Below are positions 20,474-31,095 of a stretch of DNA of 64,000 bases, piece after piece. Location: positions 62,001 through 126,000 of the forward strand of contig JBNGIQ010009433.1 in NCBI GenBank assembly GCA_049999765.1, written 5' to 3'. Under the pieces are notes generated by a model. It made no database searches. It was not told where the DNA came from and worked only from the letters and a program-made list of their open reading frames with translations. The stretch is from Phaeoceros laevis (Eukaryota; Anthocerotophyta; Anthocerotopsida; Notothyladales). Made by a program: the position numbers and the translations under genes. Within the stretch, counting starts at the first letter, position 1. Each line of letters begins with the position of its first letter.

Positions 20474-23188
20474 ATGTCCAGGGTTCAGCAAACAGGAGCA
20501 ATACAACGCTGGACGGAACATCAAAGAAACCCGATGCCTGAGCAGACGGCAGCGGACCAAGGAGACTCGAGTGCTACGCCCATGCAGAAAAGTAGGGAGG
20601 GGCCCCAGGGTCGTGATGGCTCTTCCATATCGACGCACAACATTGTCGGGCAGGCTTGCCAAAGTTTCACAGACAGTTTCATTCATGCTGATGAAGACAC
20701 GGTCGATTCTGCCTGCAATGTCATGCCGCGCCACTACAGGTTTTCTTCAACCTATGATGCACAGCTGGATGACAGCAGATCTGGAGGACTGGATCCAGGT
20801 TACTACGTCCAGCAGACTGTGTCATCCAGCCACGAACTATCAGCTCGACTCCACTGCAATCCTTCAGATGCTTGTGAGCTAACTGCTCTGGTGCGCCACC
20901 ATACCAGCATTTGTCTACGGCAGACGTCATCAAGCCATACTTCCAGCTTTGAGCCGCTAGCAGCTCATCAGACAAATCAGTCTGGCACATGGTTCATTGC
21001 CGATTGGCAAGGTAGTTCGAAGGATCAGGCCAGTCTACCGTTATACCACAACAACGAACCACATGTACATGTGCCTCTTGAGGTGGCGGCTATTGTGAAG
21101 GAGCTCGAGGAAGACCAAGGGGTTCGGGCTTCTGGTGTTGCAGTTCAGGAGCAGCGTGATCTACTTGAAAGCTCGTATAGGGAGGTTGCCACCGCGTGCC
21201 AGCCATCAACCGGATTGCAATATGCTGCATTAAGTGACCCTGTTGTGCCAGATCTGTCGCCAGGTGCAGGCACAGCTGTCCTTGATTATTGGCCATGGTA
21301 TTCAGGTCAAGAGTCTCGGCACCTTGCATTGCAGCAACACCCAAATACGATGGCAGGAGCTCGAGACTTAAGTGATGCGTTCCTGATACAAGCTTGGAGA
21401 AAGCTGATGCAGCTGCATGCGAGCACAACATGCCATGAGATCACCGAAAATGGTAGGGCCTCGGAGCCTTCGGGAGGGCTCGCGCAAGGAAACCACCAAG
21501 ACGACGGGTATGATGCTTCACTGAAAGGATTGGTTACAGGTCGGGTATCGACCAAGCTTCCGCTCACCTGCTCTCAAGTGGCCGCCACCAGTTTTACAGC
21601 TCCGCCGGCGTATAGTACAAGGGTCGCATCTGAAGTGAAGTGCATCTCCAAAGTACAGAGATCGATGTCTGCTGAAAACGAGCCCGTCCAGACTGGCTCC
21701 TGTGAGGCTAGTCATACTCGATTGAAACGAAAGCTGGACTCCTCAAACCTCAGTTCACAGGGACCACATCAGAGCGCCTGGTTTGGCATGGTACATCATC
21801 AGGAACTGTCATCAGAGCTTGCTAGACTTCACCAGTACTGTGGTTTGGCAGATCCTCCCAATTGCATATCTCCACGAGTACAGGTGTCCACTAATGCAGC
21901 ACACCATGTTGATGAAGTTTCGATCTTGCACCAAGTCAGCAGCAATCAAAGTTGTGCATCGATATCCCGACTTCCAACAAGTCAAGACTTCCAGCCGAGC
22001 ACCCCTGAAGCTAAAGAGTTGAAAGCGGCGGCTGCCTCATTGATGGAGTTGTGCGTATCTGGAGAAAATGTGCAGCCCGTGCCGTTGGCATTAAGGCTTC
22101 CTCCTAAGCTCTCGGAGGTAGATATGGCTCGGCTTCTTCAAGCTTACCGTCACCTGAATCCGTTTCAAGTGAAGGAGCACTTCCCATTTGTGAAAGAAGC
22201 CGACGTATACTCCTTACACCCATCAGACCTCATTGCAGGTAGGCTTTCAACTGCCAAAAAGTTGCAATTGAACTATCAGTTTTTTTGTTATCTAGAAGCA
22301 CTGCCTGTCAAACGCCTTGATAAATTTGCCTCCTAACCGCGTTACTGACTTTCGAATTGGCATCTTGCAGGTGCTGGAGCTGGACAGTACTTCTTCAGTG
22401 AGACGAAGTACGGTAGCATCAAGAAACCAACAAGGTTGCGCATCACGAAGAACGGTTATCGGTGGAAACAGCAGGGGAGGACATTTGCTATTCAAGAAGG
22501 GGGTCGCACGGTGGCTTTCAAGACCTACTTGAGCTACGTTCCTCTTAAAAACACCAGTAAAGCGCAGGGAAACTATCCATACATTTGTGAAAGGCCCAAC
22601 GAGCAGCAGAAGAGCCTTGTCGGCTGCAACGTTAACGACAATCCACATAGTGGGAACAAGACTGCTGCTTCCACCACCAGCTATAGCCCGACTGCAGCAG
22701 GCTGTGACAGGCACTTCATATCTTCTGATCAGCGAAGCCAGTCAAGGATCGAGCATTCTGCAGCTGGCTACTGCAAATCAAGCTCCGGATCCCATCGGAA
22801 GTGGGCTTTGTGGACGATGGAAGAAATTGCCCTTGCAGAGGATGTGGACATGGAACGGAAGATTTTTAAGAGAGGAGGGGTACCAAGACCTTTCCCTGTA
22901 CTGTGTAAAATAGGATGCAGAACTCCAGTGGAGGATGGTGGACACCAGAGCAGGAACATATTACCATGTGCTGTTCCAATCACTCCACCTGGTTTCATTC
23001 CCATGAGCCAGGAAAGGAGGAGGAGGACCAGGCTAAGGCATCAATTCAAGAAGGTTATCAAACAGACTTACAGTGGTATTCTTATGACCGCATCATCTGT
23101 GACAGACGGCCCATCATTGACCGGTGCTTGTGGGACTTCCCATCTACCGCCTTCAAACTCCAATCCTCAGCTGTTGTTGACATGCTAA
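20474..23188 (+). CDS. NAC-2: protein with a C-terminal divergent NAC domain
   Basis: Exon 1 (20474-22238) and exon 2 (22371-23188) join in phase across a GCAG|GTAGGC ... TTGCAG intron, giving 860 residues. The first 530 or so are serine/glutamine/histidine-rich, without a known domain. A NAC domain follows: L-P-P-K-L-S-E-V-D, then E-A-D-V-Y-S-L-H-P-S-D-L-I-A at the splice, then G-Q-Y-F-F-S-E-T-K-Y-G (the usual W-Y-F-F), G-Y-R-W-K-Q-Q-G-R (the usual G-Y-W-K-A-T-G-K) and F-K-T-Y-L-S-Y-V. The usual subdomain E (W-V-M-H-E-Y) is not evident. The placement is the reverse of ordinary NAC factors. The frame is open upstream to 20279 without an ATG, so the start is uncertain. Confidence 0.6.
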
Positions 23189-24234
23189 TTAAATAACCAT
23201 GCCGGGTCCTATTTGTGGAGGTATGATCAGCTATGTATTTCAGTGTCAGCTAGCTAGGAGTTGTGTCTTTTAACTTGATACAGGGGATTCAGCTACATCC
23301 GTTATAGTCTAGATAGCTAGTACTCAGGTTTAGTCTTGCTCAAGCTTCTTAAGGTCATGCAGACCTGCTGGCCAGCAATGTCGTTAAACTATCTGTCTTA
23401 ATTCTGTAACATAAGTGCCTGTCAAGCTTCTGAAGGAGTGAGTTCAACCTCTGAGCAGCCAGGGACATCGTGCCACCGTAAAGATGTAACATTTCTTTGT
23501 TTACAAGTTGGAAGTAGTGAACTGGTGTGTCCATTACTGGAGACCTTTGTTTACCACTTTCCGTTCATGTAAACTTTCAGGTTGTGTCAGTGTGAAGTGT
23601 CTTCGTGTCTTCAACACTGAGGAGTCTGCAAACCTGGGCGGGTCTCGGCTTTCATATGCTATATGCCCCATTCCGCAAGCTGTTTCTTCTGAGAAGAAGA
23701 AAATTGATATACGTGGCTCATGTAGGAGTTTACTGTTTTGCAGTGCTGAGTCTGCTGACCAGTCAGAAACGTCACGGGAACCTCTATGCGAAAACGGCGG
23801 TTGCTGTGGTGTCTCAGCATTGCTAGCACCCCCAAAGAAACAACGGATTCTGTCCTTCCTAAACGTTTGTATAATGGACTTTTCTTTGATCTCATTGTGT
23901 AACCTCCGATCGCGACATGGCAGGTACGATCGTGGTTACGGAAGAGCGCATGGATTGCAGGCTACAAAAAAGGCTTGTTGCATATTTGCACTTGTTGTAC
24001 ATGGCGTATTGGAAATCCACTATATATATACTGAAAACTGGTGTCTTTGCATCAAGCCCTACTAGCTGCGATGCTAGACTCCTGCGTGTCTACCATCTGA
24101 ACACTAGACATCTGGACTACTTACAAATAACTTACTTCCAGGTTACATACAGCGTACGAGCCTCAAGGTCCTCTGTACTCCATATACAAGGTAGTAATCT
24201 ACAAAACATACAAGCATTACAGAATCTACAGATT
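23189..24234. other. convergent intergenic, NAC-2 / NAC-3
   Basis: The two NAC genes end facing each other. The frames here (for example 23508-24065) show no motifs and are likely 3'-UTR or spacer. Confidence 0.4.
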
Positions 24235-26775
24235 CTACACATACCTCAAAACACAGATGACCGGGTAAGGTTTGGGAGCTTTGTTCAGCTTACGCTGCTC
24301 CTTATCCTTGACCATGTCTTCTTCGAGATACAACTCGTACATCTGAAAGTCATTACCTGTCCTGCTCAATTTTCGCCTCTTGCGTGCGTATCCAAACCAA
24401 GACTCCTCCCTCTCAAACCTTGCCATGCCCTGGCTCTCTGCCTCGGCCTTGTCCGTGAGTGCCAATTCCGATGCCTCCCCCTGCCTTCGCTGCTTTCGGC
24501 ATGGTTTTTTCTTGGCCAGTCTCTTCCTCCGCCCTTCGAAGTCCCGCAGCCCGTAGCTGAAGTAGGTCTTCCCGTAGGCAGGGCCTCCGTGCCTAAAGAT
24601 TTTTGACTTCCCCCTCTGCATCCAACGCCTGCACTGTGGGGTCGGCTCTTTCTTCGATGCCCGGCGGGTTGGAGGGGATCTTAGCCTGGTCACCTTCTTT
24701 TCGCTGGACCCGCCACTGTATCGAGTGTACATAATGAAGTACTGAGGGCTTCGTCCAGAGCTCGCAAGCTCTGCGCAGGCCAGATCACCAGATGAGGAAG
24801 TGACAGGACCAGCCTTGACATTGCAAGATAACCAGGCGTGAAATCAAAGAAGTGGGATCGCAGTGGTCTTACTGTCGAATGATTCTTCGCTGCATTTGTA
24901 GAGGTCCTTCAGTGTCAAAGTGTAGTCGAGATTGCTGATAAAATCAGCTGTCTCTGCGGGGCTCTTTCTGAGCCTTCGCAGAGAGACCAGAACCTGCACA
25001 AGCTCTTTGTCTGTAACAGGAGAGCAGCGTATTGTAGCACTGGGCCTCAATCCACAGAGATCTGAAACATCGGCTTTGGCCACCAAGCTGGTCTTGACAT
25101 CTGAGCCACCCAGAATATACGCGATGACCTGTGGGTTGCAATCACATCTATCAGACGAACATACAAGGCATGCATGATCATCCAGTGCGCTCCTAATTAG
25201 GAGCGCACTAAGGTTGGTTATAACCAACCTTGGTTCAAGCAAACTTGTGCACTTCTTGCTCAAGAAGAAAGTGAGAACTGTAGGTGACAGACGCTCTCAC
25301 CTCGCTGTTTACCTGATGTCCAGTCCGTTGGGTAAGTTCATCTGAATCATCGAATTCTTCTACTTTAGGAAGGCGGATGTGTTGACAAATTGATCTATTT
25401 CGTGCCATCGTTTTTGCACTTCTTGGTTTCCTGAATAGAGGTGGCCAAACCTGGAAAACACACAACAAACATCGCTGCAGAAGATCAATACATGACAGCC
25501 TGCAAATGACGTCCAGAACATTTCCAGGCAGGGTTAAGCTTGCAAGCAACATTGGTTACAGGAGCTGCAAACAAAGACTACGAGCCTGGGTTAGCTTAAG
25601 CACTGTAGCTTTCGCTAGCAGCGTCCTGACACCTATAGGTCTCCAGTAAGGGGCCAGCGAAATTTGAGCTTGAAGCTCGAAGACAAATGCGAAGAACGCA
25701 CCTCTTCAGCGACAGGCCGATGCTGGCTCGGGATACGAAGGTTCACAATTGAGCCCGGAGCATCCTCAATCACCTCCGGCTCCGCCACGCTGCTGACCTC
25801 CAGCAGACCAGCCACAAACTCGTCATCGGCAGGGCTGTGGAGCATAGCCTGGCCTTCCAAGCTCTTTGCAGGCCGCATCAGAACCTCTGGCTTCAAGTCC
25901 TCCGTCTTCGGGCTCGGACACGGCCACAAAACAGAAATCTGAAGGTCCTCCGCCGACTCGCAGGCAGTGAAGATGTCGGAGATGCACTGAGCCTCCTCAC
26001 ACCGGCCGGCATTGGAGCCGCCCGTCTCTGCAAGGCACCAGGGCACAGAACCCGCGCAAAGGCCAACCTGCTGCAGCTCAGGTTCTGCTGGTGGACTCTG
26101 AGACTCCTCAAAGCATGCCTTGGAGATGCGCTCCTCACACTTGCCAGCAATGTCGGCAGGGGGGACGACATCCCACCAGGGCACAGCACCCGCGCAATGG
26201 CCAGAATTGTACTCAAAGACAGTGTCAGCAAACCTGCCAGCTTCAGCGTCTTCCACAGGCTCCTCGGTGACAACCTGGCGAGGGCCAGGGCCAGGGCCAG
26301 GGCCAGCTTGAGGAGCCTCCTCGTCGAGAAACCGGTCAGGCAGCCTCTCGTGCTTCAGTGCAGAGTCTGGGACCTCCTCCAGGCTCTGGAAAGGCTTCAA
26401 GAAGCTCCAATCGCTCTGCTTGACCTCCTGGAACTTTCTGCAGATGACTTCCTCCTCATTCTGTCGATTGTAGGGAGGGCAGAATGTGGAACTGCAAGTC
26501 GCCAGGCTTGATCGGAACTGCTGACGAAGGTCCTGCGTCTTCCCGGCCGGATTCCAGCAGTTCTCGGTGTCCATCGCCTCCCCGCCCGGATTCCGGCAGT
26601 ACTCGGTGGCCTCGTTCGTAGACAACAGCCGCTTCAAGCGCTGGTAGGCAGCCTCAGGCACTTCCTGCTGGAGCGCTGGAGCAGTTCCGAAATGCACGCT
26701 CTCTCGCAAATGTCTCGTTGTGTTCCGACCAGCGGTAAACTGTCGGTAAAATTGTCGAGCGGTCCCATCCGACAA
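24235..26775 (-). CDS. NAC-3: protein with a C-terminal divergent NAC domain
   Basis: Four exons join in phase: 26775-25702, 25450-25313, 25128-24873 and 24770-24235, for 667 residues. The N-terminal 400 residues are acidic and cysteine-containing. They include a P-G run (158-165) and two related segments (192-225 and 238-273), each with a C-A-G-(A/S)-V-P-W and C-E-E core. The NAC domain occupies about residues 435-640: V-T-D-K-E-L-V-Q-V-L-V (subdomain A), L-K-D-L-Y-K-C (B), Q-Y-F-I-M-Y, R-R-W-M-Q-R-G-K-S-K (C), Y-G-K-T-Y-F-S-Y (D) and F-Q-M-Y-E-L-Y-L-E (E). The gene follows HOP on the same strand. A conventional NAC factor would carry this domain first. Confidence 0.65.
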
Positions 26776-27263
26776 ATGGAGTACTGTACTATCGTATCTC
26801 GTCCGTAGTCCTCCCAGGCGTAAAGGCAGCTCGTTAGATCATTGGCACTCATTTTCGTAAGTAACCTCAGGTGGCGGCGACGCCAGTGTTCTACGGATCG
26901 TCATGGGATCTTCGACAGTCGACGAATCAACAAGTTTGGTCAATATAATTCTTCGAGGATGCACAACTGAAGGCTGGAAAGGATCAGTAAATTACTGTCC
27001 TGCCGACTGTAGCATTCTCTGCCTTCCTCACTTCCTACAATTTAAATACCCGTTGCGATAATGAGGGTTTAACAAAATCATCACACCTCTGCCGTCGATC
27101 AGGATATGCTCTCTCCGTGCCGTTGTCAAAAGGAAATACGGCAGACACCAGTACTCGAAAGTACGGAATGGTAGGCATCTACCTAAAACTACAGCCAAAA
27201 TTACAGAGGATAGCACACATTGAAGTAGCTTCTACAGAGCAAGCGCCATACCGAGGAGTGGCC
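26776..27263. other. spacer between HOP and NAC-3
   Basis: Same-strand spacer of about 0.5 kb that must hold the HOP 3'-UTR and the NAC-3 promoter. Nothing else is seen. Confidence 0.4.
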
Positions 27264-29888
27264 TCAGCGCACTTGCACTATGCCTGCATTCACCAACTTC
27301 TGAATTTTGGTCATCACCATGGGGTTCTTCATGTGCTCTTGAGCAGCTTTAGGATTTTCCTGGAAGTCGGTCAGCACCTGGAAGACAGCCCCAAAGCGTG
27401 AAGGAGACAAGCCTAGGGTCAAGTAGCATTAGGGGTGGGAACACATCAACATTGCAACCTACCTGGCGCATGACGGGATCTGACAAAATGCTCTGAATTT
27501 CAGGGTCTTGCATAGCTTTACCCTGTCCAGCGAATCAGATAAATCAGACCCCATGGCTGAAAACGCCTAAAGAACTTCAAAACAAAAGTCTTCCTGCAGC
27601 AATGGAATGCTAACATTCCGTGCACAACTAACCTGGCGCTCCTTCAGATCCTCAGCACTGATATCACCTCTGTTGGTCTTGTTGATTTGTTCTACACATC
27701 TGCCAGAAAGAACAACCAAAACGGTGAAGAATAATGGAGAAGGGTGGATAGGAAGCCAGGCGAAAACATGGTCGGGTAAGAACCTGCGAACACCATCAAG
27801 TAACTCCTGGTTGTTCTCCTCATGCTTCAAACCCGTCTGCCAAAAATGAAGCCCGTAAGTCAAGCTGACATACGCCAATTTCAAACAAAAATCCAAATAT
27901 ACACCAGCTAGGGGGACAAGCAAATCGAACAGGACCTGGTAAGTCTCCAAAGCCTTGTCATACTCCTTCATGAAAAATTGGATTGTCCCCTTTCTCGAGT
28001 AACCCTTGATGAAGGTGGGGTCAAGCGCAAGGCATTTGTTAGCATCTTTCATCCCTTCTGGAAATGCTCCAAGCTTTGTGTAAGCTGCAGCTCTGTTGCT
28101 GTATGCCTGCTCAGAAAATGTTAGCAAAACTTGTCATATACTTGTCTGACAAAGTTCCTTGCAGCAAACACTCCTATCCCTTATCACAGCCACTGACTGC
28201 CTCCTTCTGGTAACATCAAGAGGTGCAATCCACATGGACAAGGTCGATACAAGGGCTCCAGGCCACAACCTTAGGATCTTCAGGGTTTCTCTTGATAGCT
28301 TCCGAGTAATGCTTGACTGCCTCAGGGTACTGTCCTAGCTTGAATAACTCATTTCCTGAACAGAAGATACAACAAAGATAAGGCATTCTGTCCTGGCCTG
28401 GACCTGTTCACTATGACCGTACAACATCTGCCCTATCTCATTGAATCAAGGATCACAAGGGTAAGACGAGCAATTTTAAAAACAACAAAAACATCAGCCC
28501 ACCCTTTTCACGCTCTTCCTCGGCTATAGTTGGACTGAAGTATTCTTCTTGCTCCAACTTCCTCTTTGCAGATTCTGCCTCATTTAGCTTTTTCAAGGTC
28601 TCCGGATTTCTGTGCTCTGTCAAGGCCTTGTTGAAGGCCTCAATAGCAGGCTCGTAGTCCTTGGAGGTTTTGGCTGCCTTCACGAAGGCTGTACCCTTCC
28701 TGGTTAGCGCCCTTGCAATCTGTTTGTAATCAGCGTGCAGTTCTCGTCCTCTTTCCACAGCCTTATCCGAGTCTTTAATAGACTCTTCGTACTAGACACA
28801 GCCAAGAAAAATGCGTTAGCCCCAAAATCATGAGTAGCCCAAGCCCAGTAGGTCAAAAGAACACAAACATGCTAAAATGGCGTCCATCAAGCCAAAGAAC
28901 CACAGCGAACCATATGTCGAAAAGCACTTGACTGGATAAGTACTTGAACATCCTGAGTTCGTACCTTCCCCATCTCCAAGTAAACAGCAGCTCTGTTTGT
29001 GAGAAACGATATGTCCTCGTCATCCAGCTCCAAAGCTTTGCTGTAATGGGCTATAGCTGTTTCGAAGTCCTTCTTCTTGTAAGCAGCATTTCCAGCCTCC
29101 TTCTCCTTCTGTGCCTCTGCCTTACGTGTCTTCTTGTCTTTCTCCTCATCTGAGACTTCCATCGGCTCTGGCTCTGGTTCAGATGGCCTTGGTGCCTCCT
29201 TCTGTGACGCGGTGGGCCTGGGGGAAGGACGCTCGCCTTCGTCTTCGTTGAAGGTCTTGCTCCAATCCTGCTCTTTAGACGGGGCCTGAATGTTCACTCC
29301 AAGTAATACTCCCAGGACTTGCATCATGCGGGGGTCATTGATGTACTTGTTCAAATTGCTGGGGTTTCGCTGCACATCAGTGAGCATGGCCACAAAATCG
29401 GGCTGCGACAAAAACAGCCTTGTTCGGGGGTCAGTCTGGAGCTTGGCCCAGACATCAGGGCCCTGAAACATATTGCCAAAGGGGGAAGAAGAGGGAGGGG
29501 AGCCGAAAGGGAGACCTGATCCCCCCTTAGGCCGAGTGCTGGCAGCCTGCGCATCAGCAAGACCGGACTTCAAGGCCTCATTACCGGGCTCAATTTCCAA
29601 ACCCTTCTTATAGGATGCAATGGCGTCCCCGAACTTACCCAGGCCCACGTACGCAGCTCCAAGACGACTGTAGCCTTTAGCCCAATCCGGCTTCAGCTCG
29701 ACCGTCTTCTTGGCGTCCTGTAACGCCTCCTCATACTTGAGGAGTGAAGCGTAAGACGCTGAACGATTGCTGTACAACACATGGTTTTCCGGAGCAAGCG
29801 ATACAGCCTCCGTGAAATGCTTCACAGCATCCTCAAATTTGCCCGAGGAAAAGGAGGCGTTCCCCTTGGCCTTGGCAGCGTCCGCCAT
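27264..29888 (-). CDS. HOP: Hsp70-Hsp90 organizing protein (STI1-type co-chaperone)
   Basis: Eight exons join in frame: 29888-28965, 28791-28503, 28355-28270, 28106-27936, 27836-27784, 27699-27633, 27522-27463 and 27377-27264, for 587 residues, the usual plant HOP length. It has TPR1 (about 1-105; [12 protein letters not shown] start), a first STI1/DP domain (about 130-200), TPR2A (from about 255, [10 protein letters not shown]), TPR2B (from E-K-G-N-E-L-F-K) and a final DP2 domain containing [14 protein letters not shown] bridges the C-terminal EEVD tails of Hsp70 and Hsp90 in the cytosol and passes client proteins between them. A heat-shock-element match lies 246 bp upstream of the ATG. The start was chosen at M-A-D-A-A-K, the family N-terminus. 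Confidence 0.95.
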
Positions 29889-31095
29889 ATCCCAGCCCCA
29901 CTTCCCCTCTAATTTCTTGGCCCAGCCCCGCAAATTCCTAGCCGGATTGCGTCACCTGCTGACAGCGAATCACGTCACGCTGCGCAAAGATCCACTGATG
30001 CCCCGCACTGCAATCGCTGCTGCAGCCCAACTCCCTGCTGCCCAACGCCCTGCTTCCCAACGCCCTGCTTTTTGATCCTGATTGCTGGGTGATAAGAGTA
30101 CCACTGCACTAACTAGAAGGATCGCACACAGTGGAGCTTTCTGGAAGGTGACTAGGTCTCCAGAGAAACCGAGAACGGCGAGAACGGTGAGAACCTGGTC
30201 CTATGGCCGGCCCGAGCGAACGCCCCGGGCTTCCCAGTCTGTTTTCACGGGAATTTTATTCCGGCATTGAGGCTTTGAGCATTTGAAAGTCTAGACTCTC
30301 GAAATGTTAGACTGTAGTAGCCTGTAGAGTCTAGACTCTGGAGTCTACAGTCTACATTTGAAAAGCTTGGATAGCTGTGGGCCCCACTACAAGGCTATTT
30401 TAATAAGCCGAGAATTTTCGACCATGAACTTCACCACATTGTGACGAATAGCAGCCATATACCTAGCAGGTAGGTAGACGGACAGATGCTGATGCTACAC
30501 GGATGCGAAACCAGTGGCTCTTCGGAACGCGTCGGTCGTTCTCGGCAACAGGTGGCTTCTCCGGGCCTGGTATCCGGAGTGCCGCTAGTATAGTCGTCCT
30601 TGCTTGCAGTGGGTTGGGGAACAAGAGCGAGCCTGGATGAACACGCCCGCAAGCTTGGGCTCTTGGAATGTGGAGATTTAGCCGTTCAGCATCTTGGTTC
30701 TAAAATTCAATTTGTGAGGGAGCAGATGGGTTCCGCAGAAAGCCACTCCCAAGGTGCGGTTGTCGCATGAGTACCTGCGGCCAAATATCCTAGAGCTAGA
30801 GGATCTACGGCAATGCCGCAGAGCTACTGTGGTGACTCGCGGGAGTCTGCTGTGGCGGGAACTAGGAAGCAAGTGGTGGCAGAGGGATAGGTGCAGGCTT
30901 CGAAAGCGTCGGGTTCGGTTTTGAGCGTTTCAACTCGACTGAGATTTGTTGCTTGCCGTCCACGGTTTCTGATTGAACTGGTTCGAATATCCTAGGTTTG
31001 AACCGCATTGTGCGAACCGTACATCGGGTGTGGTCTAGTCTCAGCTTGTGCTCTTGGCTGAAGAGATTTCTGCTGGGACTTGAAGTTTGGTGGCT
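29889..31095. other. divergent promoter region, HOP / DGD1
   Basis: About 1.2 kb between two head-to-head genes. It holds the heat-shock-element match near 30140 and, at about 30286-30352, short palindromes built on GTCTAGAC, including AGAGTCTAGACTCT. Small frames on both strands lack motifs. Confidence 0.4.
30134..30146 (-). promoter_or_regulatory. heat-shock-element match upstream of HOP
   Basis: GAGCTTTCTGGAA has three alternating units with the spacing of a heat shock element (nGAAnnTTCnnGAAn); the first unit is GAG instead of GAA. It lies about 246 bp upstream of the HOP start codon. HOP genes are known to be heat-induced, so the position makes sense, but one site of this length can occur by chance. 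Confidence 0.35.

Noticed and set aside
25837-26511. 224-codon plus-strand frame
   Set aside because: Antisense to exon 1 of NAC-3; no ATG-based start with support and no domain.
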